A stretch of DNA of 64,000 nucleotides from DASZVB01 sp035545855 (lineage in GTDB: Bacteria; Myxococcota_A; Polyangia; Polyangiales; Polyangiaceae). The DNA lies in NCBI GenBank assembly GCA_035545855.1, contig DASZXK010000053.1, positions 1 through 64,000 on the forward strand, in the 5' to 3' direction. Shown in pieces: positions 35,741 to 44,625 of the stretch. The notes below the pieces were generated by a model that worked only from the letters and a program-made list of their open reading frames with translations, was not told the origin of the DNA and made no database searches. Position 1 is the first letter of the stretch. Each line of letters starts with the position of its first letter. A program made the translations under genes and the position numbers.

Positions 35741-36871
35741 ATGGACGGAACGGAGACGACGCACGCCCGCGGCCCGGATTCGGACGCGAAAGACGTGCTG
35801 CGCATCCTCGGAGCGGACGGATCGGTCGTTCCGGAGCTCGACCCGAAGCTCTCGGACGCGGAGGCGACGACCGTCCTCTCGCACATGATCCAGACCCGCT
35901 TCCTGGACGAACGCCTCACGGCCCTCCAGAGGCAGGGGCGCATCGGGTTCCACGTGGGCTCCCTCGGGGAGGAAGGCGCCATCATCGGGTCGGCGTTCGC
36001 GATGCGCGAGCAGGACTGGCTATTCCCCTGCTACCGGGAGTTCGGCGCTGCCCTCCTCCGCGGTCTGGATTTCCAGCGCTTCATCGACAACATGTTCGGC
36101 AACGCGAACGACACGGTGAAGGGGCGCCAGATGCCCGATCACTACACGTGTCGCGCCGCGCACTGGCTCTCCATCAGCTCGCCGGTGGGAACGCAGATCA
36201 CGCAGGCCGTCGGCTTCGCGTGGGCCGGCAAGCTCAAGAAGCAGAACCTCTCCACGCTCGTCTACTTCGGGGACGGCGCGACGAGCTCGTCGGACTTCCA
36301 CTCCGGGATGAACTTCGCGGGCGTGCAGAAGATCCCCGTCGTGTTCTTCTGCCGGAACAACGGCTGGGCCATCAGCGTTCCGGCGGAGCGGCAGACGGCG
36401 TCCGCGACGTTCGCGGAGAAGGGCATCGCCTACGGCGTCCCCGGCGTCCGGGTGGACGGCAACGACGTCTTCGCCGTCATCTCGGCCGTCCGCGCCGCGG
36501 TCCAGCGCGCCACGGCCGGGCAGGGCCCGACGCTCATCGAGGCGCTCACGTACCGCATGGGCGGCCACTCGACGAGCGACGATCCGAATGCGTACCGCGG
36601 GTCGGACCAGCTGAAGCCCTGGGCCGATAGAGATCCGATCGAGCGCCTCCGGAAGTACCTCGTCGCGCGGAACGCCTGGGGTCCGGACGCCGAGCAGAAG
36701 TTCGTCGAAGGCCTCGATCGCAAGTTCCGGGAGGCGGTGGAGATCGCGGAACACACGCCGCGCCCGCGCCTCGAAACGATGTTCGAGGACGTCTACCAGA
36801 CCCAACCCTGGCACCTCGTGGAGGAACAGAACGAGCTCCTCGCCGGACCCCGGCCCGAGGGCAGTCACTGA
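35741..36871 (+). CDS. bkdA1: Branched-chain 2-oxo acid dehydrogenase E1 alpha subunit
   Basis: A 376-residue thiamine-diphosphate subunit. The motif GDGATSSSDFHSGMNFAG ending in CRNNGWAIS is the cofactor site. Several blocks match branched-chain more than pyruvate E1alpha: VKGRQMPDHYTCR, SISSPVGTQITQAVG, VRVDGNDVFAV, TYRMGGHSTSDDPNAYR and PIERLRKYL. It would decarboxylate the 2-oxo acids of Leu, Ile and Val together with the E1beta and E2 products just downstream. Pyruvate as an extra substrate cannot be excluded. Confidence 0.9.
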   Translation: MDGTETTHARGPDSDAKDVLRILGADGSVVPELDPKLSDAEATTVLSHMIQTRFLDERLTALQRQGRIGFHVGSLGEEGAIIGSAFAMREQDWLFPCYREFGAALLRGLDFQRFIDNMFGNANDTVKGRQMPDHYTCRAAHWLSISSPVGTQITQAVGFAWAGKLKKQNLSTLVYFGDGATSSSDFHSGMNFAGVQKIPVVFFCRNNGWAISVPAERQTASATFAEKGIAYGVPGVRVDGNDVFAVISAVRAAVQRATAGQGPTLIEALTYRMGGHSTSDDPNAYRGSDQLKPWADRDPIERLRKYLVARNAWGPDAEQKFVEGLDRKFREAVEIAEHTPRPRLETMFEDVYQTQPWHLVEEQNELLAGPRPEGSH

Positions 36872-36898
36872 AATCGAAGGACGACGAGAAGACTCCCA

Positions 36899-37873
36899 AT
36901 GCCGCAGATGAACATGGTCCAGGCGATCAACGACGCGCTCCGCGTGGAGATGCGAAAGGACGATCGCGTCGTCATCCTGGGGGAGGACGTCGGGCGCGTC
37001 GGGGGCGTGTTCCGGGTCACTCAGGGGCTCTTCGACGAGTTCGGCGAAGACCGGGTGATCGACACGCCCCTGAGCGAGAACGGCATCGTCGGCTGCGCCA
37101 TCGGCATGGCGCTCTACGGCCTCGTCCCGGTGCCGGAGATCCAGTTCGCGGACTTCATCTGGCCCGCGTACGACCAGATCGTGAACGAGCTCGCGAAGTA
37201 CCGGTATCGCTCCGGCGGGGAGTACTCCGCGAAGATGGTCATCCGGACGCCCGTCGGCGGCGGAATCCGCGGCGGCCACTACCACTCGCAGCACCCCGAA
37301 GCGCCGTTCGTCCACGTGCCGGGGCTCAAGGTCGTGTGCCCGTCGAATCCGTACGACGCGAAGGGCCTCCTCCTCTCCGCCATCCGCGATCCGGACCCCG
37401 TGATCTTCTTCGAGCCGAAGCGGATCTACCGCGCCGCCAAGGGGCTCGTGCCGGAAGGGGACTTCACGGTCCCCATCGGGGCGGCCTCCGTGGCGAGGGA
37501 AGGGAAGCACGTCACGGTCATCGCCTACGGCGCGATGCTGTACGAGGCCCTGGATGCAGCGACGAAGGCCGCCGAGCAAGGCGTGGACGCCGAGGTCATC
37601 GACCTCCGCACTCTGTGGCCGCTGGACGTGGACACCGTCGTGGCCAGCGTGAAGAAGACGGGCCGCGTCGTCGTCGTGCACGAGGCGCCGCGGACCTGCG
37701 GTCTCGGCGCGGAGATCGTGAGCCTCGTCTCCGAGCGCGCCTTCTACCACCTCGAAGCGCCGCCGGTTCGCGTCACGGGGTTCGACACGCCGTTCCCGTA
37801 CACGCTGGAGCTCGAGTACCTGCCGCTGTCCCACCGCATCGTGCCCGCCATCCTCGGCGCGGCGAAGAACTGA
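36899..37873 (+). CDS. bkdA2: Branched-chain 2-oxo acid dehydrogenase E1 beta subunit
   Basis: A 324-residue partner of E1alpha, 27 bases downstream of it. Signatures: VVILGEDVGRVGGVFRVTQGL, RVIDTPLSENGIVGCAIGMA, IQFADFIWPAYDQIVNELAK, YHSQHPEAPFVHVPGLKVVC and VIDLRTLWPLDVDTV. These resemble the branched-chain type (BCKDHB) closely. The start is ATG at 36899. Confidence 0.92.
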   Translation: MPQMNMVQAINDALRVEMRKDDRVVILGEDVGRVGGVFRVTQGLFDEFGEDRVIDTPLSENGIVGCAIGMALYGLVPVPEIQFADFIWPAYDQIVNELAKYRYRSGGEYSAKMVIRTPVGGGIRGGHYHSQHPEAPFVHVPGLKVVCPSNPYDAKGLLLSAIRDPDPVIFFEPKRIYRAAKGLVPEGDFTVPIGAASVAREGKHVTVIAYGAMLYEALDAATKAAEQGVDAEVIDLRTLWPLDVDTVVASVKKTGRVVVVHEAPRTCGLGAEIVSLVSERAFYHLEAPPVRVTGFDTPFPYTLELEYLPLSHRIVPAILGAAKN

Positions 37874-37896
37874 GGAACCGGAGAGCCACGGAAACC

Positions 37897-39288
37897 ATGT
37901 CCCGATTCGAGTTCAAGCTGCCGGACATCGGCGAGGGCGTGACGGAAGGAGAGATCGTCTCCTGGCTCGTCGCCGCCGGAGATTCCGTCACCGAGAATCA
38001 GGACATGGTGGAGGTCATGACGGACAAGGCGACCGTCACCATCGGCGCGCCGAAGAACGGGAAGATCGTGGAGGTCCGCGGCAGCGTCGGGGACGTCGTC
38101 CCCGTGGGCTCCGTGCTCGTCGTCCTGGACGTGGACGGCGAAGCGAGCGCGCGGAAGAGCGGCCCGCCGTCGCAGAAGCCCGCGCCCGCCGCGGCTCCCG
38201 AGCCGAAGGCGGACGGCGGAGGCACCGTCGCGTCCGCGGTCGGGGACCTGAAGGACGTGCTCCCGGGCCTACCGAACGCGCCCCGGATCGTCCAGGACGA
38301 CTACCGGAACGAAAAGCCGCTGGCCTCGCCCGCGACCCGGAAGCTCGCCCGCGAGCTCGGCGTGGATCTCCAGACCGTGCGTCCCACCGGAGACGCCGGG
38401 CGAGTCACCCGGGAGGACGTCGAACGGAAGGCCGCCGCCGCGAAGGCGCCCGGCCTCGTCCCCGTGGCGCCCGGAAGCGCGCCGGCCCCCATCCACAGCG
38501 CGCAGACGGTTCGGCCGAGCCCGGGCGAGCCCGGCGCGGCGCCGAGGCCCGCGCCTCGCCCCGCGGAGCCGCCGCCCCCGGCGCGGGGCGATCAGAGGGT
38601 GCCCATCCGCGGGCTCCGGAAGCGCATCTACGAGAACATGGCGCGCGCGAAACACACCGCCGCGCACTTCACGTACGTGGACGAGTGCAACGTGACGGCG
38701 CTCCGCGGCGTGCGCGAGCGAGGGAAGGTACTCGCCGAAGCCGAGGGCATCTCGCTCCAGTACCTGCCGTTCATCGTGAAAGCCGTCGTGGCCGCGCTCC
38801 GCCGCCACCCGACGCTGAACGCCGTCGTGGACGACGCCGCCATGGAGATCGTCCAGCGGGGCTCGTACGACATCGGCATCGCCGTCGCGACGGACTCCGG
38901 GCTCACCGTGCCGGTGCTCCGCGGCGCCGATCGCCTCTCGATCCTGGAGATCTCGCGCGAGATCGATCGACTCGCCTCGGAAGCGCGCGCCGGGAAGACC
39001 CGCCGGGAGGACCTCGGCGGGTCCTCGTTCACGATCACCTCGCTCGGGAGGCAGGGTGGCCTCTTCGCGACGCCGGTGGTGAACTACCCGGAGGTCGCCA
39101 TCCTCGGGGTCCACCAGATCAAGAAGCGTCCGGTCGTGCAGGGGGACGAGATCGTCATCGGGGACGTGATGCTCCTCAGCCTGTCGTTCGACCACCGCAT
39201 CATCGACGGGCACGTCGGCGCCGCCTTCGCGGCCGAGGTCATCGGGTACCTCGAGACGCCGGAAAAGCTCCTGCTCGAGATGCGCTGA
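37897..39288 (+). CDS. bkdB: Dihydrolipoamide acyltransferase (E2) of the branched-chain complex
   Basis: A 463-residue acyltransferase. A single lipoyl domain occupies about 1-80, with the lipoylated Lys44 in EVMTDKATVT. A Pro/Ala-rich linker follows, then a subunit-binding domain (ASPATRKLARELGVDL to GRVTREDV, about 140-175), a second linker, and the catalytic domain with the active-site SFDHRIIDG near the C-terminus. It begins 23 bases after E1beta. No E3 (lpd) gene follows, so E3 is presumably shared and encoded elsewhere. Confidence 0.93.
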   Translation: MSRFEFKLPDIGEGVTEGEIVSWLVAAGDSVTENQDMVEVMTDKATVTIGAPKNGKIVEVRGSVGDVVPVGSVLVVLDVDGEASARKSGPPSQKPAPAAAPEPKADGGGTVASAVGDLKDVLPGLPNAPRIVQDDYRNEKPLASPATRKLARELGVDLQTVRPTGDAGRVTREDVERKAAAAKAPGLVPVAPGSAPAPIHSAQTVRPSPGEPGAAPRPAPRPAEPPPPARGDQRVPIRGLRKRIYENMARAKHTAAHFTYVDECNVTALRGVRERGKVLAEAEGISLQYLPFIVKAVVAALRRHPTLNAVVDDAAMEIVQRGSYDIGIAVATDSGLTVPVLRGADRLSILEISREIDRLASEARAGKTRREDLGGSSFTITSLGRQGGLFATPVVNYPEVAILGVHQIKKRPVVQGDEIVIGDVMLLSLSFDHRIIDGHVGAAFAAEVIGYLETPEKLLLEMR

Positions 39289-39521
39289 TGCCCGGGCTCG
39301 ACGGGGCGTTTCGACCCCCAAGGAATTTTCCCGTTGCCGGCCCATGTAGGCAGATGTGCGGCGTTTCCATCCCGATCGACGCCCACATACGCGGTCCGAG
39401 CGTGGCGAGGGCCCCCATGGATGGAATAGACTGAAAGCGCTGCCAGGGGACCGCTCGCGAACGGCTCAGATCACCGACGTCCCCGGTGGCGAGAACGAGA
39501 CAAGGACAGGACGAACACCGC

Positions 39522-40538
39522 GTGAATCATCGCCCCCTAACAATCGGTGCAATCCTCGCCGTAGTCACTGCCGCCGGCATCGCTCACGCCGCGGACACGG
39601 CGCCGTCCGTCGAGGACATCAAGGCGGCCGAGTCGGACTTCAACAAGGGCCGCGAGGCCTACAAGGCGACGAACTACGTCGAGGCGGCCGAGTACTTCGA
39701 ATCGGCCGACAGTCACGCGCCGAACGACCGCGTCCTCGAGCTCGCCATCAACGCGCGGGACAAGGCAGGTCACATCGATCGCGCGGCGACGCTCGCGCAG
39801 TACGGGCTCGACACGTATCCGAACAGTGAACGCGTCCGCAAGGTCGCGTCTCCGCTGGTGGATCGCGGACGCGCCGAGATGCTCCAGGTGACCATCCAGT
39901 GCGACGAAGCGTGCAGCCTGCTGGACGGTACGCGGCTCGTCCACGGCGCCGCCGCGCAGCGCCGCGTCGTGTACCTCACGCCGGGCGACCACACGGTCCG
40001 CGCCGTCTGGTCCGACGACCGCGCCGTCTCGAAGAACGTGACGGGCAAGGCCGGAGAGTCCCAGACCCTCGACTTCCGGGCGCCTCCGATTCCGAAGAAG
40101 GTGGAGCTCCCTCCGCCGACGACGGGAACGGGCGCGCCGGGAATGGACCGGGGTGCCGAGCAGAAGCCATTTGGTCTGCCGCCCCTCTACTTCTGGATCG
40201 GCGCCGGAACGACGGCCGCCCTCGGCGGCGTCACCGTGTGGAGCGGCATCGACACCTTGAACAACCCCGGGAAGGACAAGGTCGAGAGGGGCTGCGTCGG
40301 CCAGGGGACGAGCTGTTCGCTCTACAAGGACGGCAAGGCCAAGGAACTCCGGACGAATCTCCTCATCGGCGCGACGTCCGTCGTCGGCGTCGCGACGGCG
40401 ATCGTCGGCTTGTTCGCGACCGACTGGCGCGGGGAACCGGAGAAGGAAGAGAAAGCGACGGCGAAGCGCGGGCTCAACGTTTCACCGTGGGTCAGCTATC
40501 ACTACGGCCCGTCGATTGGAGCCACCGGGAGGTTCTGA
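39522..40538 (+). CDS. Secreted/membrane TPR and PEGA-like protein
   Basis: A 338-residue protein from GTG 39522, with AGGACAGGA upstream. A signal peptide ends near AHA at 21-23. Residues about 30-115 are TPR-like (KAAESDFNKGREAYKATNYV). Residues about 122-186 resemble a PEGA-type beta domain (LTPGDHTVRAVWSDD). Two hydrophobic segments follow at about 220-240 and 278-299. Such proteins are common in myxobacteria beside Ser/Thr kinases. The kinase gene starts five bases after its stop, so the two are surely co-translated and likely work together; function unknown. Confidence 0.8.
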   Translation: MNHRPLTIGAILAVVTAAGIAHAADTAPSVEDIKAAESDFNKGREAYKATNYVEAAEYFESADSHAPNDRVLELAINARDKAGHIDRAATLAQYGLDTYPNSERVRKVASPLVDRGRAEMLQVTIQCDEACSLLDGTRLVHGAAAQRRVVYLTPGDHTVRAVWSDDRAVSKNVTGKAGESQTLDFRAPPIPKKVELPPPTTGTGAPGMDRGAEQKPFGLPPLYFWIGAGTTAALGGVTVWSGIDTLNNPGKDKVERGCVGQGTSCSLYKDGKAKELRTNLLIGATSVVGVATAIVGLFATDWRGEPEKEEKATAKRGLNVSPWVSYHYGPSIGATGRF

Positions 40539-40542
40539 GCGA

Positions 40543-42111
40543 GTGGCTGCCCCGAAGCTGATCGACACCAACTACGACGGTCCGCAGCGGATCGACCGTT
40601 ACGATCTCGTCGCGGAGATCGCGAGCGGTGGCATGGCCACCGTGTATCTCGCGAACCTCTCCGGCGTCGGCGGGTTCCGGCGTTTCGTCGCGATCAAGCG
40701 CCTGCACCCGCACCTCGCGAAGGAGCAGGAGTTCGTGGAGATGTTCCTCGACGAGGCACGCCTCGCCGCGGGCATCCACCACCCTCATGTCGTCCCCATC
40801 CTCGAGGTCGGCGCGAGCGAGCGCGGCTACTACCTCGTCATGGAGTACATCGAGGGGGACACCCTCGCGAGACTCCTCGCGCGCGCCGCCACGGCCGGAA
40901 AGCGCCTTCCCGCATCCATCGGCGTCCGCGTCGTGGTGGACATGCTCACCGGCCTCCACGCCGCGCACGAACTCCGGGACGAAACGGGGATGCCGACCGA
41001 GCTCGTCCACCGGGACGTCTCCCCGCAGAACATCCTCGTCGGCATGGACGGGAACACCCGCATCACGGACTTCGGCGTCGCTCGCGCGGCGAGCCGCCTC
41101 TCCGCGACGCGCGCCGGCCAGCTGAAGGGCAAGATCGCGTACATGGCCCCGGAGCAGGCCGTCGGGGATCCGTCGGTGGATCGCCGCGCCGACGTCTTCT
41201 CGTCCGGAATCGTGCTCTGGGAAGTCCTCGCTGCTCGCCGCCTCTTCAAGGCGGAGAACGAGGCAGCGACGCTCTCCCGCGTCATCTCGGAGCCGATCCC
41301 GGACATCCGCGAGGTGAACCCGGACATCGACGCCGGGGTCGCCGCCGTCGTGATGAAGGCGCTCGAGCGCGACCGGGACGGCCGCTACCCGACGTGTCAG
41401 GAGTTCGCCGACGATCTCGAGCGCGCTGCCCGCGCCGCGAACCTCATCGCCACGACACGTGAGGTCGCCGCTTACGTCGGAGAGGTCATCGGCCAGGAGA
41501 TCTCGCAGCAGCGAGACGCGGTCCGTGCGTGGCTCGCCCGAAGCGAACCGAGCCAGGCCATCCCCGACATCGTCGAGCTCCCGCACTCGTCTTCGGCGCC
41601 CCCCCTAGGCGGACTGCCGCAGGTGGCGACGGGGGAGCAGTCGGGGATGGTGGCGTCGCCGATCGCGGCGCCGCTCGGCGCTCCTCTGGTCGAGACGGGG
41701 GGGCAGTCGAAGGCGCCGTGGGTCATCATCGGCGCGGCCGCCGCGGGCTTCATCATCGTGGCGCTTCTCGTCCTCCTGTTCCGGAAGGAGGAGACGCAGC
41801 CCCCCGTCGTCGTGCAGCAGGCTCCGGTCGTCCAGCAGCCCGTTCAACCGGCTGCCGTCCCCGCGCCGTCGCCGTCTCCCGCGGCGGCGCCGGCGCCCGC
41901 CGCCGTGGCGCCGGCGGCCCCTGCAGCCGTCCCGGAAGAGCCCACCGCGGCCAGGCCGGAACCCGGCGCGAGGCCCGCCCGGATCCCGCACGGCGGAGCC
42001 GCACGCCCGGGGCCCGCCGCGGCTTCCCCGGCCGCGACGCCGACGGCCGCGCCCAAGCCGGCCCCGGCCGCGCCTCCGTCGGACATCGACCTCTCGAACC
42101 CGTACAAGTGA
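40543..42111 (+). CDS. Transmembrane eukaryotic-like Ser/Thr protein kinase
   Basis: A 522-residue kinase from GTG 40543. The kinase domain spans about 20-300: glycine loop EIASGGMATVYLA, Lys52 in AIKRL, the catalytic loop HRDVSPQN with Asp158, DFGVA at 176-180 and APE at 202-204. All catalytic residues are present, so it should be active. A membrane segment lies at about 392-414. The remaining 100 residues are Pro/Ala-rich and extracytoplasmic, with no sensor domain. It is coupled to the TPR/PEGA-like gene five bases upstream, which may supply the sensing part. Confidence 0.95.
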   Translation: MAAPKLIDTNYDGPQRIDRYDLVAEIASGGMATVYLANLSGVGGFRRFVAIKRLHPHLAKEQEFVEMFLDEARLAAGIHHPHVVPILEVGASERGYYLVMEYIEGDTLARLLARAATAGKRLPASIGVRVVVDMLTGLHAAHELRDETGMPTELVHRDVSPQNILVGMDGNTRITDFGVARAASRLSATRAGQLKGKIAYMAPEQAVGDPSVDRRADVFSSGIVLWEVLAARRLFKAENEAATLSRVISEPIPDIREVNPDIDAGVAAVVMKALERDRDGRYPTCQEFADDLERAARAANLIATTREVAAYVGEVIGQEISQQRDAVRAWLARSEPSQAIPDIVELPHSSSAPPLGGLPQVATGEQSGMVASPIAAPLGAPLVETGGQSKAPWVIIGAAAAGFIIVALLVLLFRKEETQPPVVVQQAPVVQQPVQPAAVPAPSPSPAAAPAPAAVAPAAPAAVPEEPTAARPEPGARPARIPHGGAARPGPAAASPAATPTAAPKPAPAAPPSDIDLSNPYK

Positions 42112-42160
42112 CTCGCTCTCCGCTGCTGGCCGGGTGAACGAGCGGGATTTCCGCGGTCCG

Positions 42161-42189
42161 TTGACTGGCGCGGGGCTTGCTGCTACTTA
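42161..42189 (+). promoter_or_regulatory. Putative sigma-70 promoter of prs
   Basis: TTGACT at 42161-42166, a 17-base spacer and TACTTA at 42184-42189. Transcription would start near 42197. The leader of about 80 bases then contains the hairpin at 42238-42257 before the likely prs start at 42277. Confidence 0.45.
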
Positions 42190-42237
42190 TCGCCACCCTG
42201 CCGGACCGCGATCCCGCCGGTTTTCTTCATGAAATTC

Positions 42238-42257
42238 AGGGGCTTAAGCCCCTTTTT
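42238..42257 (+). terminator. Intrinsic-terminator-like hairpin in the prs leader
   Basis: A 16-base perfect palindrome AGGGGCTTAAGCCCCT (42238-42253) folds into a 6-bp GC-rich stem with a TTAA loop and is followed by four more T bases. This is the textbook form of an intrinsic terminator, placed about 40 bases after a putative start site and 20 bases before the GTG of prs. It may act as an attenuator for prs, or end transcripts arriving from the upstream kinase gene. Confidence 0.6.
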
Positions 42258-42276
42258 CGGTTTCGGAACGCTGCCA

Positions 42277-43230
42277 GTGACCGTCGATAGCAAGAACCTC
42301 TGCCTCGTCTCGGGGACCGCCAATCCCGGCCTTGCAGAAGAGATCGCCGGAGTGCTCGGGACGCGGCTCGCCCAGACCCGTCTCTCGCGCTTCAGCGACG
42401 GCGAATCGTTCTTTCAGATCGAGGAGAACGTCCGCGGTCGTCAAGCGTTCGTGATCCAGCCGACCTGCTCCCCGGTGAACGATCACCTGATGGAGCTGCT
42501 CATCATGTGCGACGCGCTCCGCCGCGCGTCCGCGGGTTCCATCACCGCGGTGCTCCCGTACTACGGGTACGCCCGGCAAGATCGGAAGGTCGCGCCGCGC
42601 ACGCCCATCACCTCCAAGCTCGTCGCGGATCTGCTCGTCGCGGCAGGCGTCGGCCGCGTCATCTGTCTGGACCTCCACGCGGGCCAGATCCAGGGCTTCT
42701 TCGACATCCCGTTCGATCACCTCCACGGCCTGCCCGTGTTCCTCACGGACTACCTGAAGCCGAAGTTCGATCAGAACGCGGTGTTCGTTTCGCCGGATGC
42801 CGGCGGCGTGGAGCGCACGCGCGCCTTCGCGAAGCGGCTCGGCGCCTCCCTCGCCATCATCGACAAGCGCCGCGAGCGGGCGAACGTGAGCGAGGTGATG
42901 CACCTCATCGGCGACGTGAAGGGCCGGGACTGCATCATCGTCGACGACATGATCGACACCGCCGGTACGCTCTGCAACGCGGCCCAGGCCGTGATGCGGG
43001 AAGGCGCCCGCCGGGTCGTGGCGGTCGCGTCCCACGGTGTCCTCAGCGGCCCCGCCGCCGAACGCATCGCGGCGTCCCCGCTGGAAGAGGTCGTCGTCTC
43101 CAACTCCATTCCCCCGAGCGCCGCCGTTCGGGCCTGCCCCAAGATCCGGTACGTGTCCGTGGGCAAGCTCCTCGGAGAGGCCATCCGGCGCATTCATCTG
43201 AACGATTCGGTGAGCTCGCTCTTCGTGTGA
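42277..43230 (+). CDS. prs: Ribose-phosphate pyrophosphokinase
   Basis: From GTG 42277 the protein is 317 residues, the usual Prs length. It makes PRPP from ribose-5-phosphate and ATP for nucleotide, His and Trp synthesis. Motifs: CLVSGTANPGLAEEIA at the N-terminus, FSDGESFFQIEENVRG, YYGYARQDRK, DLHAGQIQGFFDIP, VVSPDAGG-like VSPDAGGVERT and the PRPP loop DCIIVDDMIDTAGT. An ATG at 42229 is also in frame, but its 16 extra codons run through the terminator-like hairpin and do not match the family, so I prefer the GTG. Confidence 0.96.
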   Translation: MTVDSKNLCLVSGTANPGLAEEIAGVLGTRLAQTRLSRFSDGESFFQIEENVRGRQAFVIQPTCSPVNDHLMELLIMCDALRRASAGSITAVLPYYGYARQDRKVAPRTPITSKLVADLLVAAGVGRVICLDLHAGQIQGFFDIPFDHLHGLPVFLTDYLKPKFDQNAVFVSPDAGGVERTRAFAKRLGASLAIIDKRRERANVSEVMHLIGDVKGRDCIIVDDMIDTAGTLCNAAQAVMREGARRVVAVASHGVLSGPAAERIAASPLEEVVVSNSIPPSAAVRACPKIRYVSVGKLLGEAIRRIHLNDSVSSLFV

Positions 43231-43257
43231 GCGGGACGAGAGGACCGGTAGAGAGCC

Positions 43258-44007
43258 ATGGAAACCATCAAGCTGACTGCAGATACGCGATCCGCCACGG
43301 GCAAGGGTGAGGTTCGCCGGCTCCGGAGCACGGACAAGATTCCGGCCGTCGCCTACGGCAAGGGTCTCGCCACGAAGCAGATCTCCGTCTCGCCGAAGGA
43401 CGTCGCGGGGATCCTCGCGACCGAGCGCGGCAGGAACTCCGTCGTGGAGCTCACCATCGGCGGCAAGGAGAAGCTCACGGTGCTCCTCACGGACTACCAG
43501 TACCACCCCGTGACGCGCGCCCTTCTCCACGCGGACTTCAAGCAGATCGACGAGAACGCGCCGATCGACGTCGAGGTGCCGTTCGAGGCGACCGGCAAGG
43601 CGAAGGGCGTCGTCGACGGCGGCATCCTCCGCGTCGTCTACCGGAAGCTCCCCGTGCGGTGCCTGCCCATCCAGGTCCCCGCGAAGCTCACGCACGACGT
43701 GACCGCGCTCGAGATCGACGACTCCGTCCTCGCGAAGGAGCTCACCCTTCCGGAAGGCGTCACCGTTCGCCTCCCGCCGGATCAGACGGTGATCGCCGTC
43801 GGCACCGTGCGCCAGCAGGTCGAAGAAGAGACGGCTGCCGCCGCTGCGGCTCCGGGCGCGCCGGGTGCGGCTCCGGCCGCGGGCGCGGCTCCTGCTGCGG
43901 GTGCGGCTCCGGCCGCGGGTGGCGGCGCTGCGGCTCCGGCCGCGGCTGCGAAGGGCGCCGCTCCGGCGGCTGCCGCGGCGAAGCCCGCCGGCAAACCGAG
44001 CAAGTGA
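43258..44007 (+). CDS. rplY: 50S ribosomal protein L25 (general stress protein Ctc type)
   Basis: A 249-residue L25/Ctc protein that binds 5S rRNA. Residues about 1-95 are the L25 domain (RSATGKGEVRRLRSTDKIPA, YQYHPVTRALLHADF). Residues about 96-190 form the Ctc beta domain (VEVPFEATGKAKGVVDGG). The tail from about 191 is almost pure Ala/Pro/Gly with a repeated GAAPAA unit. It is 27 bases after prs and overlaps pth by four bases, the usual prs-rplY-pth order. Confidence 0.96.
   Translation: METIKLTADTRSATGKGEVRRLRSTDKIPAVAYGKGLATKQISVSPKDVAGILATERGRNSVVELTIGGKEKLTVLLTDYQYHPVTRALLHADFKQIDENAPIDVEVPFEATGKAKGVVDGGILRVVYRKLPVRCLPIQVPAKLTHDVTALEIDDSVLAKELTLPEGVTVRLPPDQTVIAVGTVRQQVEEETAAAAAAPGAPGAAPAAGAAPAAGAAPAAGGGAAAPAAAAKGAAPAAAAAKPAGKPSK
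43828..44004 (+). repeat. Ala/Pro/Gly-coding repeat tract in the rplY tail
   Basis: Residues 191-249 of L25 are encoded by tandem near-copies of a unit that translates as GAAPAA. The tract is low-complexity and likely to vary in length between strains. Confidence 0.7.
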
Positions 44008-44576
44008 TCCTCGTCGTCGGCCTCGGCAACCCCGGCAAGAAGTACGCGGACACGCGTCACAACGTCGGGTTCGTCGTGGCCGACCGTCTCGCGGCGCGTG
44101 CGAACGCGTCCTTTCGCGAGAAGTTCAACGGGCGCTTCACCGAGCTCGAGCTCGAGGGCCAGAAGATCGGCCTCCTCGAGCCCCAGACGTTCATGAACGA
44201 TTCCGGCCGCAGCGTGAAGGCGGCGGCCACGTTCTACAAGGTCCTGCCCGGGGACGTCCTCGTCGTCCACGACGAGCTCGATATCCCGTTCGGGACGCTC
44301 CGCCTGAAGAAGGGCGGGGGGGAGGCCGGAAACAACGGCCTCCGGTCGGTGAGCCAGCACCTCGGAACGAAGGACTACGTCCGGCTCCGGTTCGGTATCG
44401 GAAAGCCTCCGGCCGGGTTTCGGGGTGACGGCGCAGATTTCGTGCTACAAGCCTTCGCCCCCGAAGAAAGGGCCCGCCTCGGCGACCTCGTCGAGCAGGC
44501 CACGGACACGGTGGCGCTCTTCGTCGGCAAGGGTCTCGATCACGCGATGAACGTGACCAACCGTCGAGCGAGCTGA
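44004..44576 (+). CDS. pth: Peptidyl-tRNA hydrolase
   Basis: A 190-residue enzyme that frees tRNA from stalled peptidyl-tRNA. It opens with ILVVGLGNPGKKYADTRHNVGF, including the conserved Asn and catalytic His of TRHNVG. PQTFMNDSGRSV, VVHDELDIPFGTLRLKKGGG and GNNGLRSV follow. The GTG at 44004 overlaps the rplY stop codon (GTGA), so it is translationally coupled. Confidence 0.97.
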   Translation: MILVVGLGNPGKKYADTRHNVGFVVADRLAARANASFREKFNGRFTELELEGQKIGLLEPQTFMNDSGRSVKAAATFYKVLPGDVLVVHDELDIPFGTLRLKKGGGEAGNNGLRSVSQHLGTKDYVRLRFGIGKPPAGFRGDGADFVLQAFAPEERARLGDLVEQATDTVALFVGKGLDHAMNVTNRRAS

Positions 44577-44625
44577 CTCCTTGCTCCCGGCGCGCCCGGG
44601 GGCCCTAGGCCAAAGGGAGATACAC

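Noticed and set aside
42229..42276. ATG start for prs at 42229
   Set aside because: The 16 added residues do not match Prs proteins and run through a terminator-like hairpin; GTG 42277 gives the usual N-terminus.
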